A DNA stretch of 64,000 nt, from contig JARDYH010000001.1 of assembly GCA_029215795.1 (NCBI GenBank), positions 404,401,154 through 404,465,153 of the forward strand, read 5' to 3'. Shown piece after piece: positions 29,515-40,024 of this stretch. The DNA is from Anniella stebbinsi (taxonomy: Eukaryota > Chordata > Lepidosauria > Squamata > Anniellidae). The first letter of the stretch is position 1; each line of letters starts with the position of its first letter. The translations under genes and the position numbers were made by a program. The notes beneath the pieces were generated by a model. It ran no database searches, was not told the origin of the DNA, and saw nothing but the letters and a program-made list of their open reading frames with translations.

Positions 29515-32500
29515 TTAAGGAGAACCAGAACACCTTTTCCTAGCACAGAAGATTCCTAGAGTAGTCAGAGCCAGGATCATGGCCACAGCCATCAGGATGA
29601 GCCCCACTAGCATCCCTGGAGCTTGAAGGAAACCTGTCAGGAGGAAAAGTAGGGTGAGTTTTTATGCAGGGTGAGTTTTTATGTCAACACCCAAAGCCCC
29701 ACAAAACCACCATAAAGGTGCAATTCTGGGCTCACTGAAACAAGGACTTTGTTTATTGATTCGTAACTGATGTGTTTTTGATACACAGCATGTTTGCAAC
29801 ATTTGTATTTCAATAATGCAGTTGTTTAATTCTTTGTAGTTATTATATTGTCAGCCACCTTGACTTGGTTTGCCTATAAGAACAGCCCTTGGATGCAACA
29901 ACCCCGCCCCCTGGCTGCTTCTGATTTGCACCCAGTTTAGCAAACAAGCCAGGAATGCTGCGTTGTGCTCTGTTTGGATATCACAGTAAACAGCGCAGAG
30001 ACAGGGCATTTCTAGGTTTGCTAAACTGGATGCAAAGCAGAAGCAGCAAGTGGGTGGGTGGCATCTTTGCTCTCCAGCACCATCTTTATTTTATTTATTT
30101 ATTTGAAAGACTAATTCTGTGTTTTGGAGCTCAGGCCTCACCTCTACCTTGTACTAAGTTCTTTGGCAAGTTACTGTTCTTTTAGACACACCAGCTTGCC
30201 TTCCGGGAAGCGAGTGTTCTGTGACCAGCCATGTGCACCATGGCAGCCATTTTGTGAGAGCACACACAATGCTCCCAAAATTCCAAATACACCCCCTGAC
30301 CCAGAACAATTGGCGGCCCTGTTTTCTGGCTCTCCAAGAGTAGTAGACACAGGGGAGCGGAGGTGCAACATTTCACCTTACAGGGGCTGTGAATCAACAT
30401 ATGGCTCTCAGGACTTTGTCCCAGACTGTGCTCCCTGTGCCTTTCCTACCTGCTTCAGGTGATGCTGTTCCCTGCAGTCAGAAGCCAGCCACATATTAAA
30501 CCTTCCATTGTTGTAAGTGGGAATCTGCACTGAGATCATTCTGATTTTGCAGCCAGAGGTCTAACCCAATCCCCATCCTCAATCTTGCAGTGTTTACACA
30601 TCAGCATTCCGAGTTACCATGATGGGCCGACAATTCCATTGCTCCGCTTCTGTGGCCTGCATGTCTCCTGGAGTTCACATACGCATCGAGGATGACGATG
30701 GGGCCCAGCATCACATCAGTCTCCGCTGCCTTCACTTTATCTGCATTTCAACACAAGTAGCCCTGCTATTAGATCAGCTTCACACGACCCAGCGCTGGTT
30801 TGGAGGCCGTTAAGTAGGACGGCTTAATTCCTCCCCCAACATTGTTGAACACACCATGCTTGGGGGCCACATCTCTGCCAAATCTCCTTCCTCTTGCCCA
30901 TCTATCCCAGGAGTCCATCCTCCTTGGCTGACCTACGGTTCGGTCACAGCTGCCAGTTTCACAACAGGCGCAGATGTCCCTGGTGCCTTCAACTGGGACC
31001 CAGCTGGCGGATGGGGAGAGAAGAGAAGGGTCAAAATGATCTACTCAATCGGTTTACCTTTGTCAGATGGCCTCATCAAGTCACACGCGCTGCTGCTGCT
31101 GGCAGGGGGGAATGGGACAGACCAGGCAGGAACCCCTGCTTACCCCCGGACTCCCCATTTACCTGGCCAAGAGCCCACCAAGAGCCCAGTTGGATCAGAA
31201 AAAGGTCCATTTATCTATATTCTGGCTCATTGGGCAGTAAGATGGCCACATGTCCTCTTTTACTGAGAACAGTCCTCTGTCTGAAGGGCTGCCAGAGAAC
31301 TGTCCTGTGTTTTGAAGTCCAGTCCAAGTCCGGTATACGGAGAAGAACTCCCACTCTTCCAGGGCACATCTAATGTCTGTTCACTCACGTGTTGCTGGCT
31401 TTATTGAAGGAACAAGCCTTGTTCTCGGGATCAGGGGCTTGGTCAGCCGCAGCCACCTTCAAGTGGCAGGTGATGTAGATCTAGGAGCAGGAATACAAAG
31501 GAAGAGAACAGGAAGTAGCCAGCGTGAGGCAGGTGAAGGCACAGACGGAGCGCCAAGGCGACTTGGCGGCGGCGGCAGGAGCTGGGCTGAAAACCCTCTT
31601 ACCAGGTCTCTGGGATCTTCTGTGAATCGGAAGACGTCGACTGTGAACTGGAGCAGATCATCCCTGAGCCTCGGAGAGACAAAGGCGGAGCTGGAATCTG
31701 ATTTCCCATCAACAAGGCAGCTGAGAAGACACAAGGTGGAGGCTGTCCTCAGGGCTTCCTCTCTACTGACATCCCTAGTTCAGGTGGCCCTCCAGGCTGC
31801 TGTCAGACTGCAGCTCCCACCATCCCTCAGCATTGGCTATGTTGGCAAGGGTTGATGGGAGTTGCAGTAAAACAGCACCTGGAGAGCCTCACATGCCCCA
31901 CCTCTATCCTAGCTGCATTAGTGCTGGATCCTGCCTGCCTGAGGTTCTGATCTGGACCTCTGGACTTCCCCCAGAAGGCCCTTCCCCCTTCCCATGGCCC
32001 CACCCCCTCTTTCCTCTGATGGCCAATCGTGTGTGCTTTTTCCTTCAATCGAAAAGGATGACATGCCCTCCGAAACCTGAGCTACTGACAGAAAGCATTT
32101 AGCCAATGTAGGCTATTTCTGGTATTTTTGGCCCACCTCTGGAACGCATCCCCCACTCCCCAAAAAGCTTCACTGAAATTAAATTTGGCTCTGGGGCTGA
32201 AGAGGTGGAGGCCCCCCCACACCCTCCACACACTAGTGACTCCCTCCAGAAAGCTCTTACCCTTTGTAGTCTATGATGGGGTATTGGGGGGTAGAGTCCC
32301 TGCCCGGGCTCAGTGTGGCCACACAGTGGTCCACAAAGAGCCTCAGAGGCACGTGGTTCTCTGTGTTCACAGCCACGTGGATGTACATCACGTCCCCCAG
32401 CTGGTACCCATTGGAAGTTCTCTCGGTACTCCAATCATCTGGAAAGCAAGATTGATGCAGAATCGTACCCAGAAGGAGCTCAAGGTTTCCAGTGTAGGCT

Positions 32501-35085
32501 TCAACACCACAAGCAGCAGGCAGGGGGTTGGGTGGGGGAAACACAGCAGGAGTCAAAGGGTTCAAGCCCCCAACAGCCACACACCCTGGGGGGGGGCTGT
32601 GATTGGGCCCCTGAAATGTATGTGTCAAGAGCCACTCAGGCCATTGCTCGTTGCAACTGAATGGCCTCCACCTGTAGTTTGGCCCTAATGGAGAGTTGGG
32701 ACTGGAACCCCGTTAAGAACTGGCTCATTTCTTGAAGTACCACTCATTAAGCGCATGGAGAAGCTCAGCTTCTCCTCTGCAGACAAAGTTGAGCTGAAGG
32801 GAACCCAGGTGGGCTTGATGGCTTTGCTGCTCACGTTGTTTCTCCTGGAGGGGGAGAGAGATAAGGCCGGTGGAAAATTCTGCAGAGTAGAGAAACCACT
32901 GCTGCACACACCATCAGCACCGTCTGCCCAGCTCACCTTGGATAGTGACATTCAATAGGGACTTCAGCTGGACTGGTTCGCAGGATGACGGTGTTGGCGG
33001 CCGGGGTGGGTTGATAGTATAGGCTTATGCTGTAGACCAGGGAATCCAGAGTCATCTGGAAAGAAGGCAGGATTGAGCTACGAGAGTTATCAATCACCCA
33101 GGGGTTGCTGAACTCTTTTAGCCAGAGTCTACACCAGTTTTCCCCAGCCAGACATCCTTCAGATATGTTGGATTACAACTCCCATCATGCCCAGCCATCA
33201 TGGGTACCAGCCATGATGGGAGCTGTGAACCAACACAGCTAGACATCACCAGGGGAAGAATGGTCTCTGCAGCACAGGGCAGGCACCTTGTGTCCCTCTA
33301 GTTGTTTTGACTTACAACCCCATCATCCTTCTCCACTAGCTATGGTGGCTAGGGATGATGGGAGGGCCAGGCCACAACCTCTGGAGTGCCCTACGTCGTC
33401 CGTCTGCCCCTGATGTAGTACTTTGAATTGAATGCAAGAGTGGTTTAAAACCATCATGGCCAGGGAGGGAGCAGACCCAGCACGCGCTGCGGTGCCCGCT
33501 CTTGATTGGATCAGAAGCTCAAGGCCTCTGCTGAATTCTCTTCCCAGGGACTTCATGTAGGCTGTGCTTCTTCTCTCCATTTGCATGCTCAAGTCCGCCA
33601 AGGAATAAACTACCCAAAGCGGAGGAAGTAGCAGACCAAAAAGGAGAAGGCAGCAAGCCTTAGAAACAGGGCCAGGCTGCCTCTACAAGAGGCATTTAAA
33701 GCTCTTTCAAGGTGCATTAAATTTTTTACCTCTACAAGAACGGAGCGCAAATCGGGCGTAGAGGCGTGTTATCTCTCCGATTATGCACATTATCGAATGC
33801 ACGTTAAATAGTGAGTTTTATTTTGCTCCGGCCGTTAAAGCGCATTTTGCCTATGTGAACAAGCGATTCTCCGCATAAACTACCTGTAAAGTGTATCTGA
33901 AACAACCGGTAAGGTCACCTGTTGAGTGCTCAATTACCTCCTGCATACAAGCATTTACGCTTCCGAGAAGATGCGCATAATCAGAGGAACAGGCGTAAAG
34001 CCGAATTCTTGTAGATGAGGCCCCAGAGAGAGCTCGTGTTTCATGAGCTACCCAGGGAGCTTCAGCTATTAGGTGGCATAGAAATGGAGTGGAATGGAAT
34101 GAAATGGGTTATCCATTTTCTCCGTATGCCTCACATCCAAAGGAGACCTCCAGAGGCTTTGGACTGCAATGCCCAGCATTGCTAACCATTGGCCATGCTG
34201 GCAAGGGCTTCTACCCTCCTCTCCTTGGCATCTTTAGGCAGCATGAATAAGGAAACAGGCCTCTGTTTCCACGCATCCTCTATTGGAAGGACAAACCCAC
34301 CCAGTTCTGGCTTGAAGAGAGCGAGCCCTTGCCTGCCCCTCAGCAGTGAGCACTGGAACAGGAGCCTGAAGGGACAGGGAGGGGCACAGGTCACCACTGG
34401 CTTCCATGCTTGTATTGCTATATGATTTCTGAATTGGCACCTCTACAAATCAATTAGCAAATACATTTTTTTAAAAAATATGCAAATCACTGTCCTCTTT
34501 TTTTTTGGGGGGGGGAGTCTAAGTGCCCTCTCTACCCTCAGGGCTCCCAGTTCACCTGGCCATTAGACTAGAAACCGACAACTTGGAAGCTAGAACAGAA
34601 GCGCAAGCGCACATGTGCGCACACACACACACACACACACACGATATAAAAAGCACACAAGATGTCACCTGCAAGGTGCTGCCGCACTCATGGAGCCCAA
34701 CATCAAAGACCACCGCATCCTCCACAGCATCCAGGGATGTGGGCCGGCAACCAGGAGAGCCCAAGGTCAGGTCCGAGGCTTGGATGAGCCTCCCGGTCCC
34801 AAACAGGTCTCTCTTCACTGTGACGGCCACCTGGGCTTCCCCACACTGCACAATAACAGGCGTCAAAGTGGACAAGCCCCTGGCCTGGGAAGCATCTACC
34901 CAACCCCAGGGGTAGGACTCCGGCCAGGGAGGGGCATATGGCTGCCTCACAGGAGGAGCTGCTGTCCTGAAGCCAGATCTCCACATGACAGGATTCCTTG
35001 GAGCAAACTCCCAGGGGTCATAAGCAGTCCCAGCCCCAACAACCCAACAAAGCAGAACAGCCACCAACTTCACCACAAACCCCAT
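29515..35085 (-). CDS. ZP3: ZP3-type zona pellucida glycoprotein (ZPC), 9 exons
   Basis: A secreted or shed egg-coat filament protein with a ZP polymerisation module. Exons in transcript order: 35085-34669, 33055-32937, 32844-32741, 32438-32261, 31720-31603, 31480-31389, 31003-30855, 30740-30618, 29633-29515; 1419 nt, 472 aa. Residues 1-21 form a signal peptide ([20 protein letters not shown]). ZP-N starts with [17 protein letters not shown] blocks include [23 protein letters not shown] and IYITCHLKV. The Cys-rich loop [11 protein letters not shown] is typical of ZP3. A furin-type site RGRR (380-383) is followed by a hydrophobic patch ([11 protein letters not shown]) and a C-terminal transmembrane helix (about 441-463) with tail ARKRCSGSP. 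Uncertain points are the donor of exon 7 (30855 preferred because it keeps RGRR) and the exon 8 donor at 30617. Orthology to ZP3, rather than a ZP3 paralogue, is likely but unproven. Confidence 0.9.
33729..34020. mobile_element. CpG-dense TIR element in ZP3-like intron 1
   Basis: The left end CCTCTACAAGAACGG and, on the reverse strand, the right end CCTCATCTACAAGAATTCGG are inverted repeats. The interior has about 18 CpGs in 290 bp in an otherwise CpG-poor intron. No open frame. A nonautonomous DNA transposon is the simplest reading. Confidence 0.5.
34620..34642. repeat. (CA)n tract directly after ZP3-like exon 1 donor
   Basis: A CA/TG microsatellite starting within 50 bp of the exon 1 donor (34669), inside intron 1. 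Confidence 0.85.
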
Positions 35086-35144
35086 CTTGACTGTTTAAAA
35101 ATAATAAATAGCCAGCATGAAGCCTAAAGAGCTATGTGGAGCCC

Positions 35145-35200
35145 TTTATATGCAACACTTGAAGCCCGTTCTCACCCCACCTGAGCCAGATAATCATATG
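35145..35200 (-). promoter_or_regulatory. ZP3-like promoter: TATA box and E-boxes
   Basis: TTTATA at 35145-35150 is TATAAA on the minus strand, 60 bases upstream of the ATG. Three CANNTG E-boxes follow upstream: CACTTG 35156-35161, CACCTG 35178-35183 and CATATG 35195-35200. The oocyte factor FIGLA activates ZP genes through an E-box in mammals; its use here is an inference. Confidence 0.5.
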
Positions 35201-38200
35201 AGCCCCCACCCACTGCCCCAGTCCTGTTCCCAAACTCAGCAATGAAGAAAGAGAGTTTGAAATTAGTCCTGCCTGCAATCGGTGCTGGTTGGAAGAAGCT
35301 GTGGCTGGTTGATTGGTGGGAGGGGTGGGGGGGAAGAGACTAGTTCAGTTCTGAAACTACTTTTGAATGTTCTTGGTTCCGGTGATGTAGCTTTACCTGG
35401 GGGTTGAATGCTTTCATGTGGAGCAGGCAGATCTGTTGCTGCAGAAGCTCCTGCACCTTTTAAAGGGGGATTTTGCAGGGGCAGCATGTCTCTATCATTG
35501 AGCTGTAGGGGCCGCTCAGGGCAATTGCTCCTGGCCGGCCAGCATGTCAGGGAATTGCCCTTGAAGGGCTGCCTATTCCTGCATGAGCCTGCCTGTGTTC
35601 TAGAATCAGGGCCGGCATCAAGGTTAGACATGCCCGGGGGACCTGCCAGGGCCCACACCTCAACAGCGGCCCAATGACAGACACTCAGTGGAGTGAGTCT
35701 CCTCTTCCGCCACTGCAGCCTGCCTGCCTGCCTCTTGCTCTGCCAGTGGTGAGGAGGAGCAGATGCCAGGACTTCCCTGGCTCTCTGCCAGACTCAGTCA
35801 AACAAGCAAGTAGGAGCCATGAGGAGGAGGTTGGCTGGGGATGATGGGAGTAGCAGAACACTTTTCTGTCTAAACATGCATTGGATTGTGCCCTATTCTA
35901 TAATGCTTGCGAATGTTGTCTTTCCAGTGCTGATGGGGATCCCTTTTGATCTTGGAACCCCTTTAGCCCACTCCTCCAATCTTTTCCAGGGCCCCTGGGC
36001 ATAGCCACTCTACATGGGGTGGGTGCAGATTTCAGAGTTTTAACGTTTTGTTTGTTTTGACTCAGGAAATTCTCTCTGGTTCTTAGCAGCTGGCCGAGTC
36101 TGTTTCCTTGCAGCTGTGCGAACGGCGACATCTAAAGCTGTCAAAACACGCTGAAAATTGGCTTCTTCGAGCGCGACAAACTAGACGTGGTGACATGTAA
36201 CTGAGAACATATTCTGGTACAAATTTTTAACTCAAAGCAGCCCCACCTGTGAACCTAAAAGCCAGGCTTCCCTAAACTGGCATCTTCCAGGTGTGCAAGC
36301 TGACAAGTGCCATCATCCCCAGCCAAGAATGCTGGGGATGATGGAACTTTGTAGTCACAAGATATCTGGAGGGTGCACAGTTGGGGGAGGCTGCTATTAA
36401 CATTTTACAAAGACTGAAGCAGTTGGTTAATGTGGTAGAAACCTGGTCCAATCTGGTTCAGGCTGCTTGCAGGAAGAGAAGGGTTTTTGAGCACTCCATG
36501 TACAAAGTTGGCAACTAACACATCTGGAAGAAAGAATGAGCATAGCTCCTCCTCTCTGATTTTGTCATTGTCATTTCATTTATGACATTTCTATATTGCC
36601 CTATAGCTGAAGCTCTCGTAGTTTACAAAATTAGAGACCTTAAAAATACATATTATACATAGTATAAAAACTATTTACATACAAAGAGGTAGAGCACACA
36701 CACACACGTATGATTTTAAACAATCAACAATAAGAAAAATCCAGAACCTGATGAAAGCCCCATCGGATGCTGCCAAATGTCTGAGAGTAGAGGAATGCTT
36801 TAACCTGAGACTGAAAAGATAACAATATTCACCCAACGCAGGCTCCATTGGAGAGATTATTCTAGAACTGAGAGCCACCACTGGGAAGGCCCTCCCCCTT
36901 GTTGCCACATTTTGAGCTTCCTTCATGGGAGGTACCTGGAGGAGGGCTCAGACAATGAGCGTAGTGTACGGGAGGCTTATTCTGGGAGAGGTATTACTGA
37001 TGATCTTGCTTACTCCATTTGTGAGCTTTCACACATGAGGGATGCTTAAAAATAAATAGTTCCCCTGAGCTCCACCCAGAAGTGGAGAATTCCACCACAT
37101 TGTAACCTGTAAGTCGGTCCCATGTCCTTACCTGTTTGGGGATCAAATCTAATCTTGGGGTGGAGTGTGTGTGTGTGTGGGGGGGTTGTGGGGCCCACAT
37201 AGGTTAGCCTCACCCCTTGCACCCCAACAGCCATGTACCCATTATCCGCATGTGTCTGAAACAGCTCTATGTACATTACGCTTTGCGTGTGTGTGTGTGG
37301 GGGGAGATCCAGGCCCAACCATTATGTCCCATTACATGGAGGAGCTCTCAAGGCACAGAGGGGTAGGCAACAGCAGGGCCAGCCCATATATCCCTCTCAC
37401 GTGTCCTCAAATGACATCCCCTTTTCTAGTCTTGAATGGCTCCTGGAATTGAGCAAGAGGACATGTGTGCCCAGATGTATCAGCAGGAACTCTTCCATGT
37501 AAAATATATCAGATGCAGTATTTGCTTACTGAAGTGCCCAAATTGCATTGAATCAGGCATTCCAGTAGGCCGCAGAGCAGAAAGAGGGAAGCAGAAGTGT
37601 TCCACCATCAGCTCTGCTGAGACACCGGCTGGTTTCGGACGATACGATAATCAATGGAGAGGGGGGAACAATCATCAGTTGTGTTGCTTATTGTGTCGTT
37701 TGGAGGGCAATGCACAATGCACATGCAACTGATGGTATGCTATGTTGGTGAGTTAAAACAACGGGGAAAAACTCTCTCCGTGTACTATTCTGTGTGGGCA
37801 TAGAGTTCTGCTGGCCGGAGCAGCTGAACCTCTCCCCCCCCCCCCCCCTGCTCTGATACAGCCAGCACAACTTGCAGTGCATGCTAGGATACAGCTGGAG
37901 GACTGAGGGAGGAGACGCAGCAGCCCAGGATGCTAGGACCTTCAGCCGCACAATGGACGGAGTGGCAACATGTTGTATGGGGTGGACCCCCTGCTTAGTG
38001 TACTGCGAGTACGTTATTCCCCGCCCATCCCTTGCTTAAAGTGTGGTCCAAAACCAGCCACCAGCTGCCTTTGGCTCTCCACAGCTGTCACCAACCCATT
38101 CTATCACGCTACCAGCTGGTTGTGATAGGAGCGGAAGCCTGAGCTTGATTTTTGCCTCCTCCCTATCCTCTTCCCCTTGTATGCCACTTTCTAAAGATTG

Positions 38201-38958
38201 TAACCCTGTGGGCAGATACTGTCTTTCTACTCATCGTTGTAAATTGTTCTAGGAATCTGATTGGCCAAACAGCAGTGTAATTTTTTTTAAAATACATATA
38301 CATTTTGCAAGGTTTGTAGCACCTAAAGCACCGACAAATTTACTATAGCTGTGGAGCGTTTGTGTATTGTGATCCATTTCATCGGATGCAAGAATGTTTT
38401 GGGTTGACAGGTGTGGACATGCATACATACAAGTAAAAAGAGTACGCTGTAATCAGCGGGGCCTAATAGCAATCAAACCCAAAGGGTAGTCAGTGACAAT
38501 TACATGAAAGCTTTTAGATTTACTAAATAAGGACAGTGAACATGTATAAAATGGTTTTCTGCTAATTGTATCCCCTTTCTTTCTTTTTCCTTAGTATTCC
38601 TGCATGCCTTGGGAGTTCCTACACCTGCTGATACCTCCCTCTTGTATGTAGATGCTGCTGTTTTGGCTGCATAAGGACCAGCATTCACCTATGAACGCTG
38701 CAATTAGAAAGAATGGTTGCTGTTCAGAGCTCTCTTCCATCCACATCCTCCTTAGGGAAGAGATCCAACCCTTGTGAAACTTCACCAGAGTAATGTGAAC
38801 ATGCACATTGTCCATGGGAGACCTTTTCTTACGTTCTGCTTTCTGTCATCTCCCCCTGTCCAGCCCGATCACTCATAGGCTGTTTCTCCCATTAGAAAAA
38901 TAAACCAGTATAGAAAAAGGAACAGATACAGAGCCTCAAGTCAACTTGATTGCTGTAG
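35201..38958. other. Gene-poor region between ZP3-like gene and orphan membrane exon
   Basis: No exon I can support. Contents: family D palindrome at 36263-36395; a LINE-derived stretch at about 36580-36960; GT tracts with G-runs at 37170-37190 and 37287-37305; a partial family A element at about 37626-37760; a C-run at 37837-37849; and the repeat text AGCACCTAAAGCACCGAC ... TTTCATCGGATGC at 38310-38395, a family common in reptile genomes. Confidence 0.5.
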
Positions 38959-38959
38959 T

Positions 38960-38965
38960 TTTATT
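38960..38965 (-). terminator. Poly(A) signal AATAAA of the orphan membrane-exon gene
   Basis: AATAAA on the minus strand lies 13 bases past the TGA stop at 38979. It is the nearest canonical signal for that exon and also the first clear one downstream of PML. Confidence 0.55.
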
Positions 38966-38978
38966 TCTCATTACATGG

Positions 38979-39269
38979 TCAAGGGACTGAAGGGATCCAG
39001 CTTTGAACCCTTTTGCAGACCAGAAGGAATCCCAAGAGGGCTGCAACTAGAGCTACCGCAGCAGATGCCAGAGACAGAGCAACAGCATTTCCACAACAGG
39101 TTGCTCCGTAGCATCTAGAACCCAAGACAACTTCAACCCTCAGTTCTTTCCCATCAGTGATGGATTTATAAGTACCAGCAGCAGCAGAAGGCGCATCCCA
39201 CCTGTAAGCACTGCTGCAGTCCAGTCCGAGTTTCTGAGGCCCGGAGAGCCCCTGCTGTGTGTCCCTGTT
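38979..39269 (-). CDS. Terminal exon of an unrecognised single-pass membrane protein
   Basis: After a good acceptor (CCATCTCTCTTAG) a phase-0 frame of 97 codons runs from 39269 to TGA at 38979, followed almost at once by AATAAA. The encoded 96 residues have an extracellular-looking part with four Cys (LDCSSAYRW, SRCYGATCCGN), then a strongly hydrophobic helix (AVALSLASAAVALVAALLGF) and a short basic tail (CKRVQSWIPSVP). This is the layout of a type I membrane protein. I do not recognise the family. Upstream exons must exist because an in-frame TAG precedes the acceptor. It could be a separate gene between ZP3 and PML, an alternative last exon reached from phase-0 PML exons, or a gene remnant. 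A possible upstream exon is at 39851-39931. Confidence 0.5.
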   Translation of the reverse strand, partial: NRDTQQGLSGPQKLGLDCSSAYRWDAPSAAAGTYKSITDGKELRVEVVLGSRCYGATCCGNAVALSLASAAVALVAALLGFLLVCKRVQSWIPSVP

Positions 39270-39850
39270 CTAAGAGAGATGGAAGCAGAGGGGAAGATTC
39301 TAGGCCAAGTTTCCCCTGGCTGGGGACAGTGGGTGTTGCGAGGGGCTAGCTGAGATTAAAAATGCCACCTTTGCTGCCCTCTCTAAACCCCTTTGGGTTA
39401 AAAGCAAAGCACACCCCTTCACCATCCAAGCCCCTTGCTGCCTGCTGCCCCCCCCCCCCCCCACTGTCATCTCCAGCCTGACTGACCCTGGGCAGTAAGT
39501 GGCTTCATGGGCCATCCCTGGCCATCTCTTCTCCACCGGCAGAGCACTTGTATGACGGCCAGGTGCACTGTGCAAGCCTGTGGCCCTTTACCCCAAGGGA
39601 ACTCCCGTTGTGTCCAACAGGGCTTTCCAGTGGTGTAGTGGAGCCAGGCCTCCCAGGGACGCAGGGCTGGCACGTTTTGATCAGCAGGGGCACTGCCATC
39701 ACCTACCACCCACCTCAGACTTCCCTCTGAGCTGAGCTGAAACCCTAACCGGAGAATTTCCCCCGGAATAGACTATTGCTCCCTGTTGTAATGCAAAGTA
39801 TTGGAGGATGGGTTTGCCTCGAATGAGCAGCGAAGGTCCGTGAGCTTTAC

Positions 39851-39931
39851 CAAAGCCCTGCTCCCGGTGGAGGCGAGGACAGCGAGAACGGGTTTGTGGA
39901 TCGGCACAGGAGCCTGGAGGATTGGACTCTC
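39851..39931 (-). CDS. Candidate internal exon, phase 0-0, upstream of the orphan membrane exon
   Basis: A pyrimidine-rich acceptor (CCCTCCCCCTCCAAG) opens an 81-nt, 27-codon frame ending at TTG|GTAAAG, compatible in phase with the exon at 39269. The frame stays open for 25 more codons (KLTDLRCSFEANPSS) before a TAG, so the donor choice is uncertain. The text looks protein-like but I recognise no family. Confidence 0.2.
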
Positions 39932-40024
39932 CTTGGAGGGGGAGGGCTGTGGAGGGTGTCAAGATGAGCCCCTGCCCTTCCTCCCTGGGGCTTCCTCCTA
40001 GTTCATGTGCACAGGATTGTCATC

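Noticed and set aside
39300..39575. 91-codon minus-strand frame upstream of the orphan membrane exon
   Set aside because: It includes Gly residues encoded by a C15 homopolymer, has no splice signals that join it in frame, and has no recognisable domain.
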